A program made the translations under genes and the position numbers. A stretch of 64,000 bases of DNA from Gavia stellata (Eukaryota; Chordata; Aves; Gaviiformes; Gaviidae): contig NW_026777143.1 in NCBI RefSeq assembly GCF_030936135.1, forward strand, positions 7,501 to 71,500. The letters are read 5' to 3'. Each line of letters starts with the position of its first letter. Position 1 is the stretch's first letter. This document shows, one piece after another, positions 34,354 to 47,269 of the stretch. A model generated the notes under the pieces. That model had not been told where the DNA came from. It did no database searches and was given only the letters and a program-made list of their open reading frames with translations.

Positions 34354-37300
34354 ATGCCCCCACGGCGCTCGGCCCGCATCCAGGCCATCTCCTCCAGCTC
34401 CGGCTCCTCCGCTGGGCCGGGCACCGGCTCCAGCCCTGCACTGGGGTCAGCCGGGGTGCGGAGCGGCTCCCCGGGATCGCCGCCGGCCCCCGACAGCCCG
34501 TGAGTGGGGCGCTGGGGAGGGCAGGGGGGTGGGGGCCCAGCCGGCCCCTGGCTGCACCCCACCACCATGCCGTCCCTGCAGGGACCTCAGCAGTGGTGAC
34601 TCTGGCAGCGACTTCGAGGACACGCTGCGGCTGCGCAGCAAGCGGGGACCCCAGCGGGCGCTGAGCCACAGCCCCGTACGTCCTGCCCCCACCTTCCAGC
34701 CACGTTCCCCGTCCTGAGGCTGCTCCAAACCTCCACCGTGTCCCCTCCCACCAGGTCCCAAAGCGTCCCCGAATGAGGGAGACCAGCAGGGACAGGAGCA
34801 GTCCAGCCGCGAGCAACCCAGAGCAAAACACCCTCTTTGAGGCCATCAGGTCGGCCAAGACTGCCGTCGAGGTAACCCCACTCATGCAGCACCCCGGGGG
34901 GCCCCAGCCAGCTCACGCAGGGGATGAAGGGACATGGGGGGCCACACGTGTCTCGAGTGGGGGACACGGGTGTCCCCACCCGGCTGCTGTTTGATGCTGG
35001 CTGTCCTGTGCCGGCAGACGGTGGTGGATGACTGGCTGGAGACCTATAAGCAGGACCGTGAGATGGGGTTCCTGGAGCTTGTCAACTTTATCATCCGCTC
35101 CTGTGGCTGCAGAGGTGTGGGGGTCCCCGCTGGGTGTTCTGTCCCCTCTGTGCTGCTGGTGGGCCCCCCCCTCCAGCCCAGGGACCCCCATTTCGCCCCT
35201 GGCTGCCCCGGCAGGTGTGGTGACCCCAAAGATGTTCAGGGACCTGCAGAACTCGGAGATCATCCAGCAGCTGACGGAGAAGTTCGAGGAGGTGCCGGGT
35301 GGGGGCCGGGAGGAGGTGGCAGCGGTGCCAGTGGGGGCCCCGGCTCACCCTGTTTCCTGCAGGATTCAGCTGAGTACCCGCTCTCACTGGGCACCCAGCC
35401 CTGGCGCCGCTTCCGGGCCGGCTTCTGCGAGCTGGTGGCGGTGGTGGTGCGGCGGTGCCAGTACAGCGTTGTCTACGACGAGTTCCTGATGGATGCCCTC
35501 ATCTCCCTGCTCACCGGCCTCTCCGACTCCCAGGTGCGGGCTTTCCGCCACACCAGCACCCTGGCAGGTAGGCAGCTTCCCGGGAGGGCTCCCCGTGGGC
35601 TCCCCGCGGGGGTCCCTGCTCCCACCGCGCTGCCCTCCCAGCCATGAAGCTGATGACAGCGTTGGTGAACGTGGCGCTGGGTGTGAGCCTGCACCAGGAG
35701 AACAACCAGCGGCAGTACGAGGCCGAGCGGAGCAAGGGGCCTGGCCGTCGGGCCACCGACAAGCTTGAGGCACTGCTGGAGAAGCGCCGGGAGGTGAGCA
35801 GCGGCGACGGGGGGCTGGGTGGCGATGGCAGGGGACTGGGCCCCGCCTGAGCCCTGCTGCGTCCCCCCAGCTCCGGGAGCAGCAGGAGGAGATCGAGAAC
35901 ATGATGAACGCCATCTTCAAGGGCGTCTTCGTGCACCGCTACAGGTCGGGGCTGGCCCAGCAGCTCGGGAGCAGAAGGGGGTCTTGTGACGGGGGAGAAG
36001 GGGCATGGAGTGTGGCGTGGCCAGGCTGGGAGGGCAGGTGGGAGCGATGTGGGGATGGGGACGTGGAGCTGCTGGGGACCGCGGCGTGAGCCTGGGCGGT
36101 GCCGCGCACGGCAGAGATGTGGTGCCCGAGATCCGGGCCATCTGCATGGAGGAGCTGGGGACGTGGATGAGGAGCTACGCAGCCTCCTTCCTCACCGACG
36201 GCTACCTCAAGTACATTGGCTGGAACCTGCACGACAAGGTGGGCCAGGGATGGGGGCCAGGGGCCACGGGGCCGGGCCGAGGGTCCCGCTGACGGCCCCC
36301 GTCCCCGCAGCAGCGGGAGGTGCGTCTGCAGTGCGTGAAGGCACTGCAGGGGCTGTACTGCCACCGGGACACAGCCGCCCACATGGAGCTCTTCACCAGC
36401 CGCTTCAAGGTGAGTGGGGGCCTGTGGGTGTCCCCTGGGTCCCTGCACAGGGTGTCACTGACTGCATCCCCCTCGCCAGACCCGCATGGTGTCCATGGTC
36501 CTTGACAAGGAGCCTGATGTGGCCGTGGAGGTGGTGAAGTTGCTGACGCTGATGCTGGAGTGAGCACGGGACTGGGGCTGGCGGGGGGACATGGGGGCAC
36601 AGGGTTCTCCACTGAGACTGGGGACAGACGATGGGGCTGGAGGGCAGCCCAGGGGACAGGGTCCTGCTGCAAATGTAGGGCCCTGGGGACACCGAGAACA
36701 GGGTCAGGGGGAGCGGGGCTGGGGAGCGGGAGAGCAGGGCCCCCCACCATTCCTCATGCACAGGAACATGGAGGAGGCGCTGACAGAGGAGGACTGCCAG
36801 AGCGTCTACCCCGTGGTCTACGTATCCAGCCGAGCACTCGCCTCCGCCGCCGGGCTTTTCCTCTACCGCCGGTGAGCAAGGGCCGGTGCCTGGCACAGGC
36901 TGTCCCATGCCAGGGGCTGGCCGCCAGCCCACCCCTGCCCGGCACCAGAGCTGCCGTCACCAGGCCGCGGGCCCCACAAAAAGCCGAGCGTTTTCTGCCT
37001 GCCAAACCCTGAGTCAGACTCCGTTTCCTCCCCACTCCACCGTGGGGAGCATCTGGCAGGCGGCCGGTGGAGGCCGGCAGACCGGCTACCTTCGTCCCAG
37101 GCTCGTTAGCACTGTCCTTAACGGGAGTGGGGCCTGGGGCAGCCGTATCCGGCCCCGGGGTCGCTGCGGGGCAAGCGCGAGCCCAGCACGCGCTGGGTCA
37201 GCTGCCTGGAGCCCCGGCTGCGCGTCCCGCTCACACGCTCATGCTCTTGCGCCAGCCTTGGCGCGCTCGGCAGAGAGGAGGCTGGCGGCGCCGTGTTTAT

Positions 37301-40300
37301 CTCGGCACAGGCCTTGGCGGCTCTTGGCAGCAGCAGTGTTTGGGCTTGTCACGGCCCCGTTCCCCCGCACATCTGGAATGGTGGCAGCTGTGTGTGGCGT
37401 CAGCCCGGGTCCTCCCTGTCCCCTGGGGCTCAGAGTTCGGGTGCCGCCCCAGGGTGGGGCCGGGGGGGACCCGCGTGTCTGTGTCCCCCATCTCTGTCCC
37501 CAGAGTGGGGGGTATGTGGGACCCCCATGTCCTTGTCCCTTGGGGCACTCTTCCCCTGTACATCCTGCTTAGGTACTTGCGATCCCCACGTCTGTGTCCC
37601 ACCGGGGGTCTCTGCCCCCCTCACACCCAGCGTGGGCACACGGGACCCCTGTGTGACCCTGTGTGCGTGTCCCCAGGCTGCTGGACCCCCAGCGAGAGGT
37701 GGGCAGGGAGCTGTCTCATGATGGGGACAACAGGACCTTCTTCCGGCTGCTTCTGGCCTTCTTCATCGAGAGCGAGGTGAGAGCCTCAGCGGGCCCGGCG
37801 GGGCAGGGGGGCCCTGCATGCCGTGACGGTCCCCTGTCCCCCATCCCCAGCTCCATGAGCACGCAGCCTACTTGGTGGACAGCCTGTGGGACTGCGCCGG
37901 GCCCCGGCTGAGAGACTGGGAGACCATCAGCGCTTTGCTGTTGGAGGAGTCGCCCACTGAGGGTATGACACTGCTGGGAGACACTGGGATGTGCTGGGAT
38001 GTCACTGGGAGACACTGGGATACGCTGGGACGTTACTGGGACCAAGTAGGCTACATTGGAACACCCTGGGACACCCTTGAGGTATACAGGGACATTGCTG
38101 GGAGACACTGAGAGATGCTGGGAAGCACTAGGGTGTATTGAGAGATCATGGGGAGACACCGGGGCACTGCTGCAATGCACTGGGATATATTGGGACATCA
38201 CTGGGAGACACTGTGGTTGCTGCGGGATATCCCTGGGAGATGTTTGGACATTGCTGGGAGATGCTGGGATGTGATGGAGAGGCACTGGGGCATCACTGGA
38301 ACATAAGGCGACATGCTGGGACGTCACTGGGTTGTGCTGCGACATTGCTGGGGCACTGGTGGGTGGTCAGGGGACATACTGAGATTTGTTGGGATGCACT
38401 GGGCCCTGCGGGGATGACCTGGGCCCCCCTGGCCCAGCAGAGGGGGTGCCGGGCTGCCCCCCAGCCTGCTCATTTCCCCTCCCAGGCCTGGCAGACCGGC
38501 AGGAGAAGGCACTGGTGGAGATCCTGGCAGCCAGCGTGGTCCAGGCGGCCGAGGGGCAGCCTCCGGTGGGCCGCGGCCCGGCCAAGAAGGTAACAGGGCT
38601 GGGGAGGGGGCTGGGGAGGGGGCAGGGGGCCCCCTGGGCCACCCTGAGCCCCTTGTCTGCCTCCAGCCCTCAGCCCGGGAGCGCAAGGTGCAGGTGGAGG
38701 AGAGAACCCGGCTCACCCACTGCCTTGTCCCAGCCCTGCCCCAGCTGCTGGCCAAGGTGAGGGGGACGGGGCCCCCCGCCACCCCCGGGGGCCTGGGGGG
38801 GGTCGGCACTGACCCCCGGTCCCCACTGCCCCCGCAGTTCTCAGCCGACGCTGAGAAGGTGGCTCCGCTCCTGGAGGTGCTGCGCTGCTTCGACCTCAGC
38901 ATCTACTGCACCGGGCGGCTGGAGAAGGTGCTGCCCCCTCGCCCCCCGGGCAGGATCTGGCGCCCCGGGGCTGGGGCAGAGCCGCTCTGCCCCTGGGAAA
39001 TGGGGCTGCAGGGATGGGGTGCTGATGGGTTCCCTGGGTGTCCCCTTCAGGATGCTCTGCGTCCCTGTCCCCATCGGGAGGCTGTGTGCCCTGTGCCCCC
39101 CGTCAAGGGTCTGTCCCTGTCCCCCTGGGGGGCCCACAGCTGTCCTCATCCTCGCCGGGGGCCGTACGTCCCTGTGGGAGGCTGCAAGTCCCCCCATGGG
39201 AGGCCCCGTGACCCTCGTCCCCAGGGAGGCGGCGTGTCCCGGTCCCTCCCGCAGCCCCTTCTCCCCGCAGCACCTGGAGCTGGTGCTGGGGCAGCTGCAG
39301 GAGGTGGTGGAGAAGCACGCAGGGCAGACAGTGCTGGAAGCTGCGTCCCGCGCGCTCCACGCGCTCTGCGACCCTGAGCTCGCCCTGCATGGCCGCGGGG
39401 ACCTGGTGCGCAGCCGCCTTGCCGACCAGCTGGCCGACAAGTTCCACCAGGATGTCACTGAGCTGCTTCAGGTAGAGGGGATGGGAGAGGGACCCTGAGT
39501 TTGGGAGGGGGCTGGGGACCGCTGGGGTCAGGACAGGGACCTGAAGATCAGGACATGGATCTGGAGCCTGGGATGGAGCTTAGGCCACCCCAGGGCAGGG
39601 ACTCAGACTCCAGGACAGGGCTGGGGACAGGGACCCGGAGACAGAACGGGCCGAGGACAGGAGAGGGACCAGGACCTATAGGGACAGCAGTGGCCTGGGC
39701 AGGGACAGGGCATTGGTGGGGAAGAGCCGCTCCGGGAGGTGCTGGGTGGGGTAGCCGGCAAGGGACTGCGGGGAGCGGGATGTCCCCAGCCTGGTGTGGG
39801 TCCCCAACCCCACATGGAGCATCCCCAACCCCGCGAGGGGTGTCCCCAACCCCGGGCCCTGCCCAGGCCTCGTCCCTGGACGAGGAGGAGGTGTACAGCA
39901 TGGCGGCCACACTGAAGAGGATCTCCATCCTGTTCAAGTGAGTGGGGAGCCGTGGGGCCACACCACCCCTTTGCCTGTGTCCGCAGGGGTCCCCCGGTGT
40001 CCTTGTCCCCCTCCACGTGCCTCCCCTATGTCCTGTCCCATGGCATCCTGCCCCTCTGCCCTGTGTGTCCTTGGCACCCTGTCCCCTGCCCCATGTGCTC
40101 CCCATGTCCCTGTACAGTGGCATCCCATGGCCCAGTGTCCTGTCCCTTGCTCTGTGTCCCCTGCCTGACGTGCTCCCCATGTCCCTGTCCCCTGGTGTCC
40201 TGTCGCCTGCCCCATGTCCTCCCCGTGTCCCTGTCCCCCAGCATCCTGTCTCCTGCCCCACATCTCCCCTCACCCCGCTGATGCCACTCTGTCCCTCCAG

Positions 40301-43300
40301 CGCCCACGACCTGACTCCCTGGCAGCTCTTTGAGCCCTGCACCCGGCTCCTGCAGTGCGCTGTGGACACAGGCGAGGTGCCTCCGCAGGTACCGCCCTGG
40401 GGACACAGCGGGGACACGGTGGGGATGTGGCAGGGCTCGTCAGCACCACGGCCATCCCTTGCCCATATCTGGCCCCGCAGGTCCTTGTCCCCGCCATCAC
40501 CTGCCTCCACTTCCACATCCTCTGGGACCTCTCACGCCTGCCCAGCACCGATGTCCCCCAGGTGAGCGGGTGGTACGTGGACAGCTGCGAGGACAACTTG
40601 GGGCGGCCCCCGTGTCCCTGAAGGCCACCACGTCCCCCTGCCCAGGAGCAGCTGCAGAGCCTGAAGACCAGAGTGACCTCCTTCTGCTCGCTGTGCCAGA
40701 GCTGCCTGTCCGATGTGGACGCCGGCGTCCGGGAGCAGGTACGCAGGGGCCAGGGAGACGCGTGGCGGGGGGCGGGCCTGGCACTGAGCCCATCCTCATG
40801 TCATCAGGCCTTCGTGGTGCTCAGCGACCTGCTGCTGGTGTTTGGGCCCCAGCTGCCACAGGACGGGCGGGAGGCGCTGGCCCCACTGGTGCTGCTGCCC
40901 GACGCGGGGCTGCAGTCCCAGCTGGCCGCCTTCCTCATGGACCACGTTTTCCACCACGCCTGCAGCCATGAGGAGCTCTCAGCTGCGGGTACGTCCCCTC
41001 CGCGCATCCCAGGAGCGTCCCCTGGGGTGCCTGTCCCCCCACCGTCCCCTCCTGTCTCCACAGAGGACAGCGAGAGCCGCATCGAGGAGCTGCACCAGCG
41101 CCGGGTGCTCCTGGCCGGCTTCTGCAAACTCATCATCTACAACGTGCTGGAGCTCAGTGCTGCCTCCGACGTCTTCAAGCACTACGCCAAGGTAAGGGGC
41201 ATGCGGAGGGGCTGTCCCACTGGCCCTGCAGCGGCTTGGGGACATCGGGCCCTGTCATCTTCTCCCCAGTTTTACAGTGACTACGGGGACATCATCAAAG
41301 AGACGCTGAACTGCACCCGTCAGATGGACCGGCAGGAGTGGGCTCGCACCCTGCTGCTCAGCTTGCAGCAGGTACGGCACTGGCTGGGGGCGCTCTGGGG
41401 GTCCCTGGCGTTCTCCAGGAGGCTGCGAGGGTCTCCGGGGCATCTGGGGGTTCTCCAGGGGAGTCTAGGGGTCTTTGGGGTGCTCTAGGGAGGTCTGGGA
41501 GGTTCCAGGAGATGTGGACAGGGATTGGGGGGGTGTCTCTGGGGAGGTCCAGGGGTCTGAGAGGCTCTGTGGGGGTCCAGCTTGGGGGCTCCAGAGGGGC
41601 CTCGGGGGTCTCCAAGGAGTCCTGCACTGACCCTCTGCCCCTGCGCAGCTGATGACGGAGCTACTGCTGCAGCAAGGCCCCGAGATCCAGGCAGCCGAGG
41701 CTTTCCTGGAGATCCGGGATCTGGCACGGCGCTTCTCCCTGCTCTTTAGCCTCCACCAGCTCCGCAACCGCCCGGCACTGCTCAGCGTGCACAAGTGCGA
41801 GGGGGTGGGGGGGCCGGGGGGCGGCCAAGGGGCTTGGCCGAGGCTCAGCCTCCCCCCTCACCCCTCTGCCCCGGCCAGGGAGGGGATCCAGTTTGCCTTC
41901 CAGGAGCCTCCGGGCCCCGGGCCAGGGCTGCCACCCCTCAACCTGCCCTTCCTGGAGGTGCTGAGCGAGTTCTCACCCCGGCTGCTGCGCCCTGACAAGG
42001 CCCTGCTGTGAGTGGGGCGGCGGGTGCGGGACCCCCGGGGGCTGGCGGGGGCCTCTTCGGGTCCCCAGGGGCCATGTGGTGTTCCCAGGGGAGTCCTCAA
42101 GGTCCACGTGGGGTCCTTGGGGGCAATGTGGGGTCTCCGGGGACATCCCCCAGCACCACGTGGGGTCCCCCAGCACCCTGCAGGTCCCCAGTGCTGCGTC
42201 ACCCACCGTGTCCCCCCCATCTCCCCACCCACAGCCTGGCCTACCTGGAGAAGATGTGCCAGGAGCAGCGGTGGTTGGTGCCGCGGGATGCACCGTGGCC
42301 GTCCCTTGTCACCTACCGCAACTCCCTGCAGCCGCAGGAGGAGGGGGGCTCGGTGAGCAGCCACAGCACAGCCCCCCGCCCGCGCCCCCCACCCGGTTCT
42401 GCTACCAAGAGACCCCGCGTGGACGGTGAGGCGGGGGCTGAGCCCTGGGGGACCACGTGTCCTTGGGGCCACGCCACCCCCAGCACACAGGCTGGGCTGC
42501 GTGGGGCTGGGGGGGCTCGTCCCTCTCTGGGGGGACCCAGGCCGGAGGCTGGGACCAGTCTGAGGCTCCCCAGTACAGAGCGAGGGTCACTGTGGGGTGG
42601 GAAGCTGAGAGGTGGCAAACGGCGGGTTCATGTCGGTGCAGTCACCTCTGCCAGAGCCGGACTGTCCTCTTGAGGGGACGGGACAGGGTGTGGGGACAGG
42701 GACAATGGCGGGGCTCAAGGATGGGGACAGGGCCTGGGGCTGGGGACACAGCTCAGGGACAGGAATAGGGTCTGGGGATGTGGCGGGGCTGCCCGTGCTT
42801 AGCCCCCTCCCACAGCCCCCTCGGAGCACCCCGACTCCAGCCCGTGGCCGAGCAGCCGCCTCCCCAGCCCGGCCCTGACCTCCACCATGCTGCGGGGTGG
42901 CCCCCCCCTGTCCCGGCTGCTAGCGCGGGACCCCAGCTCCGACCCTAGCCTCCTGCAGAGGTGAGTGTCTGGGCTGGGGGCGAGACCCCCCCAAACCGCA
43001 TGCCCCCCACCCAGGGCCCCCCCTGATTCCCCATCCTCTCCTCCTGCAGCAACTCCCTGTCCCACTGGCGCAGCGGGATAAACCGGTGAGCAACAGCCGG
43101 GGGCAGGGGGTGGGCACCGGAGGGGGACCAGGGTGGGCCCTGGGGCTGTTTTGGGGGAGAGTCTTGGGGGGGGTCCTCTATCCTCCACCTCCCTCCCTTC
43201 TCCCCCAGGCTCAGCCTGATGGTGGAGGAGGAGGAGGAGGAGGAGGAGGAAGAGGAGGTGGCGATCGAAGATGAGAGCAGCCAGGAGGACACCCCAGAGC

Positions 43301-43590
43301 AGGACAGGGTGAGGTTACCCCCTGAGGGTCCCCCCGGCCAGCTGCCCCTGCAGCGGTGGGGCGGGCGGCACCCTGGGGCGCCTCCACCCCAGCCAGCCCC
43401 AACCCGACCCCCCCAGACTCTGCTGGCCCCCCAGGGCCAGCTCCGGGACCTCTTTGACTCTACCATCCTGGGCATCGAGGTGAGCTGGAGGGAACGCAGG
43501 GGTCCGTGGCGGAAGAGGGACGCCAAAGGAGAGCCCTCGCCCCCACTTTGGGGGAGTCTCACAGGACCCCTCTCCCCACAGGACATCTGA
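34354..43590 (+). CDS. STAG3: STAG3, meiotic cohesin subunit
   Basis: STAG3 joins REC8- or RAD21L-containing cohesin rings on meiotic chromosome axes and is needed for synapsis and fertility. I place 33 coding exons with consistent phases, among them 34354-34499, 34755-34871, 35363-35567, 36115-36238, 37677-37776, 39271-39471, 40808-40988, 42235-42425, 43209-43308 and 43582-43590 (stop), about 1210 residues (human 1225). STAG domain about 155-270 ([19 protein letters not shown]); stromalin conserved domain about 321-415 ([25 protein letters not shown]). The tail keeps [10 protein letters not shown] and ends STILGIEDI. Exon 32 may begin at 43417 or 43435. No break seen. Confidence 0.97.
36872..37676 (+). 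other. STAG3 intron 12, possible regulatory element
   Basis: This 805-bp intron has varied, non-repetitive sequence in its left half, unlike the other introns of the gene. It contains TGAGTCA (37010-37016), a GATA-type AGATAA on the minus strand (37303-37298) and TTGGC half-sites around 37313-37330. No open frame or RNA fold was recognised. Confidence 0.25.
37963..38400. repeat. Degenerate repeat in STAG3 intron 14
   Basis: Tandem-like repetition of short blocks such as GGGAGACACTGGGAT, GCTGGGATGTCACT and GGACATTGCTGGGAGA. The period is variable, near 12-26 bases, and drifts through the intron. Confidence 0.65.
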
Positions 43591-43629
43591 GCGAGGGAGC
43601 CCCGGCGGCGCGGAGCAGTTTGGCGCCTG

Positions 43630-43635
43630 TTTATT
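43630..43635 (-). terminator. AP4M1: AP4M1 poly(A) signal
   Basis: AATAAA on the minus strand, about 190 bases beyond the AP4M1 stop codon. It lies only 40 bases past the STAG3 stop codon and upstream of the STAG3 poly(A) signal, so the two transcripts would overlap at their 3' ends. Confidence 0.65.
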
Positions 43636-43694
43636 GTTGTTACGAGCCCAAATCCGGGGGAGCCCGGCTCCCTGGGCCCTGTTCGGTGATGGTT

Positions 43695-43700
43695 AATAAA
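43695..43700 (+). terminator. STAG3: STAG3 poly(A) signal
   Basis: AATAAA, 105 bases past the STAG3 stop codon. The predicted STAG3 3' UTR is thus very short. Confidence 0.8.
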
Positions 43701-43825
43701 CACTCGGTTGACAGCCGGCGCTGGGGCACTGGTCCTCCTTTCAGGGCGCAGGTCCCCCGTGTCGGGGCGCGGGTTCCCAGTGTCAGGGGTCCGCGGGGTG
43801 AGGGTCTCGGCAGGGGGGTCCCTGC

Positions 43826-46800
43826 TCAGAGGCGCAGCACGTAGGAGTCGCTGTGGGTGAGGTAGCGCACCCAGCGCTGCGGGGGCCCAGCAGGCCCCGG
43901 CAGCCGCACAAAGCGGACGTGCAGCCCTGAGCAGGTGTGCGCGGGCAGCTCGAAGGCCAGGTTGGCCGGGCCCAGCTCCAGCAGCGACGCATGGCTCAGC
44001 CCCGGCACCTCCAGCTGCGGGGAGGGTGCGGTGACGCCAGGGACGGCACGGGACACTGGCCCTAGGCCCCACAGCTGCCCCCCCAAAGGGGACGTGGGTC
44101 CCTGCCCATCCCCAGGCCCCGCGGTCACCCCCATCAGAGGGACAGGTCCCCAAAGGCTTCCCAAGGAGGTGGGGGACAGGTCCCTGCCCGGCCCTGGGCC
44201 CTGGGGGAGCTCCCTGCCTGGCCCCCCCACTCCCCTCGGCCCCCCCGGCCCTCACCTTGAAGAGCGCCGACAGTTGTGACCCGCCCTGGCAGCGCGGGAT
44301 GTCCCAGCGGATGGACTTGGTGCCAGGCTGCAGCTCGGCCGTCTGCTCGGGGCTGCTCAGCTCCTGCGCCAGGCTGGGGGGACATGGCGGGGTGAGAGGG
44401 TGATAAGGCAGGGGACAGCCCCCAGACCCCCAAATGCCAGCACCCACCTGCTCACCCCCTTGGGCACGGGCAGCTGCAGGCGGACGTTGAGGGCTTGGCT
44501 GGAATTTGAGGTGGGGGGTCAGGGGCCAGGCTCTGCTGCGGCCCTCCCTGGTCCACCCAGGCACCTACCTCTTGGGGGACAGGTCGCAGCGGAGCTTCAG
44601 GTACAGCCGGAGCCTGCAGGGAAACAGGGATGGTCAGAATGGGGGTGACCCCCTAGGGATGGTCAGAATGAGGGTGACCCCCCGCCCCCCCGCTCACCTC
44701 CCCGTGGGGTCCTGGTCCACGGTGGGGAAGAGGCGGAAGGGCAGAGGCGAGGGGATGTCATCTGCCAGCTGGTACTGCATGAGCGTGAGCTGGGGGAGAT
44801 GGGGCTCAGGGCGGGGCTGCTGCAGCCCCCCCAGGTCCCCAGTGTCCCCTGGTGTCCCTCACCTCCCCCTGGCTCGGGGTGACCTTCAGGACCCTCCCGC
44901 TCTCGAACTCGTCCAGCTTGATGGAGCTGTGAAAGGCGCATTCGTCCACCCGGACAGCTGTGCCGTAGCCTGGGGGGGGCAGAGGAGAGTGCTACGGGGT
45001 GGTGGGGGGCAAAGCAGGGGGGAGGGGGTTGCTGGGGGGCAGCCAGGGGTGTTAGGGCGTTGCTGGAGGACAGAGGCTGGGGGGGGACGGGGGGGGGGGC
45101 TCACCCCGCAGCTCCGACTTGCCCACGCAGAACTCCTCTGTCAGCCCGATGCGCATCTCTGCGGGGACAAAGACGGTGTGGGGTCACCCCGGTGGACAGC
45201 CCTGGCCGTCCCTGACCCCCCAGTACCCCAGCCCTGGCCCCCCCTTACCCGCACAGCTGGGCAGGTAGCACTTGAGGCGGATTTCCCCCTGGACGTCCAC
45301 CTTCATGGGTGTCCCCTGGGGAGAGGGCACGGGGGGCGAGTTGGGACAAGCGGGTGGGTGGATGAGACTTTGGGGGAACATGGGGGTCCCGGGGGGGGTG
45401 GGGTCGCTGCGCGGAGCCAAAGCACCCGGGGGACATGGGGTGATGCTCTGGGGACACGCTGAGGGGTGGCGGTCAGGGAATCCCCATCCCCACTCACGTT
45501 GGCAGCGATGACCACCGTCAGCCTCTCCACCACGTCCACAAAGACCTCGTTCCTGGTGCCCTGTGGCCAGAGGGGCGGTCAAGGCTGGGGGGGACATAAT
45601 GGGGGGACGGGGGGGGACGCTGGGGAGGTCCTACCTGCTCCCCCCGGGGTGGCAGCACGGGGCGGCTGGCGGCGGAGCTGGGGGCCACCCTGCTCTGCTG
45701 TGTCTCGGCGCCAAACTGCAACGACACGAGGGGGGGGCAGGACACAGGGTTTGGGCAGCCCGGCCAGCCTGGGGGGGCTGAGGGGGGGCGTTGGAGTGTC
45801 CCTGGGTCCTCACCAGCCCAATGGAGCCCAGGTCGAGGAGGCTGAAGGGTTTGGTGGCCGTGGGCTCCGTGTGCATGAAGTTGCGCAGCACCTCAGGCGC
45901 CGTGGTCTGGATGTAGCCATAGTCCTGGGGGGCCGGGTGGGGGGGTCATCACCCCTTTGATGCTGTCCCATGCGATCCCTGGGGTGTCCTCTACCCCCGC
46001 CCCAAACCATCCCCTTCCCCCTGGGGTATTCCAACCGGGTGTGCCAGAAGGCTCCCTGTCACCGCCTGAGCTGTCCCCAGCCCCAAGGGGGTCCCCACCA
46101 CCCCAAGGGGTGTCCCCAGCCCCATGAGGTGTCCCCAGTGCCCCCCGGGGTGTCCCCCATTCCCTCCAGGGAGTTCTCACCATGCCAAGGTGTCCTCACC
46201 CCCCCGTTGGGGTGTCCCCAGCTCCCCCCACTTGTACCCAGGTCCCCCGTGTGTCCCCAGCTCCCCCCGTGTCCCCCCAGCTCCCCCCAGCAATGTCCCC
46301 AGCTCCCTCCACGTGTCCCCAGCTCCCCCCAGCAAAGTCCCCAGCTGCCCCCTGGCAATGTCCCCAGCTGCCCCCCGGCAAAGTCCCCAGCTCCCCCCAG
46401 CAAAGTCCCCAGCTCCCCCCAGCGATGTTCCCAGCTCCCCCAGTGTGTCCCCAGCTCCCCCCAGCAAAGTCCCCAGCTCCCCCCGCGTGTCCCCAGCTCC
46501 CCCCCGGCAATGTCCCCACCAGCATCTCATCTAGCAGCTCGTAGATAAGGGCGAAGTTGAGGCTGATATTCTTCTCGCTGAGGGGCCCGCAGAAGTCCCG
46601 CAGCAGCGTCACCAGCCTGCAGCAGGACCCGTGGCCATCAGGGGGTCCCTGTCACCCCCCGCTGTACCCCCCGGCCCGCCCCAGGCCCCCCGTACCTGTT
46701 GAGGAACTCCACCAGGGTGAAGGGTGACGCGTCCGGCGTTGTGGTGGCCACGAAGTAGAGCCCCGCGTGCCGCACGTGGACAAAGTGCCGACCCTCGTGT

Positions 46801-47125
46801 GCCTGCGGCGGGGAGCAGAGCGGTGACCCCCGTGGGACCCCCAGGGAACCCCCTGTGCCCCCCCGGGCCCCCCTTACCATGAAGACGGGGGCCTGGTCCC
46901 CCGGCAGCGAGGTGATCCTGCGGTAGAAGGTGTCGGCGAGGTCCGTGCTGGTGCCACAGGTCTCCCCGCGGACTGGGGGGCGTTAAGGAGAATGGGGGGG
47001 ACACAGGGGGGGCCCTGGGCAGCCCCTCAAGCAGGGGGACCCCCGGGGTGCGGGGAGCGGAGGATACAGTCCTTGTGGATGAGCCGGTCGCCCTTGGAGG
47101 ACAGGATGAAGATCTGGGAGAGCAT
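43826..47125 (-). CDS. AP4M1: AP4M1, AP-4 complex mu subunit
   Basis: Medium subunit of the AP-4 adaptor at the trans-Golgi network, which sorts cargo such as ATG9A; loss in humans causes hereditary spastic paraplegia. Fifteen coding exons: 47068-47125, 46878-46972, 46696-46802, 46520-46616, 45814-45924, 45635-45715, 45498-45560, 45249-45315, 45105-45158, 44863-44969, 44698-44789, 44569-44613, 44448-44498, 44256-44373, 43826-44014; phases agree and give 444 residues (human 453). The longin-like half starts [19 protein letters not shown]; the mu-homology domain runs from about 184 ([20 protein letters not shown]) to [15 protein letters not shown]. It diverges from MCM7 and converges on STAG3. 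Confidence 0.97.
46060..46510. repeat. Minisatellite in AP4M1 intron 4
   Basis: Imperfect repeats of TCCCCAGCTCCCCCCAGCAA type (roughly 24-33 bp) in the intron between exons 46520-46616 and 45814-45924. On the transcribed (minus) strand this is G-rich. Confidence 0.8.
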
Positions 47126-47269
47126 GGCCGGGCTGGGGGGACAGGGGAGGGTTGGCGTGGGCCCCCCAGGGCCCTGCACCCCCCCGAGCGCTGCGCACCC
47201 CAAAGCTGCCTGCCCAAGAACCCCCAACCCCCCGGGACTGCCCCAGAGCCCCCAGCAGCCTGAGCCCTC

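Noticed and set aside
44448-44498. Shorter AP4M1 exon using the donor at 44455
   Set aside because: It would break the phase with the next exon; the donor at 44447 gives [12 protein letters not shown], which matches the human protein.
42945-44564. Open frame of 539 codons on the minus strand
   Set aside because: Reads antisense through the STAG3 3' end and only partly in frame with AP4M1 exons, across introns with clear splice sites.
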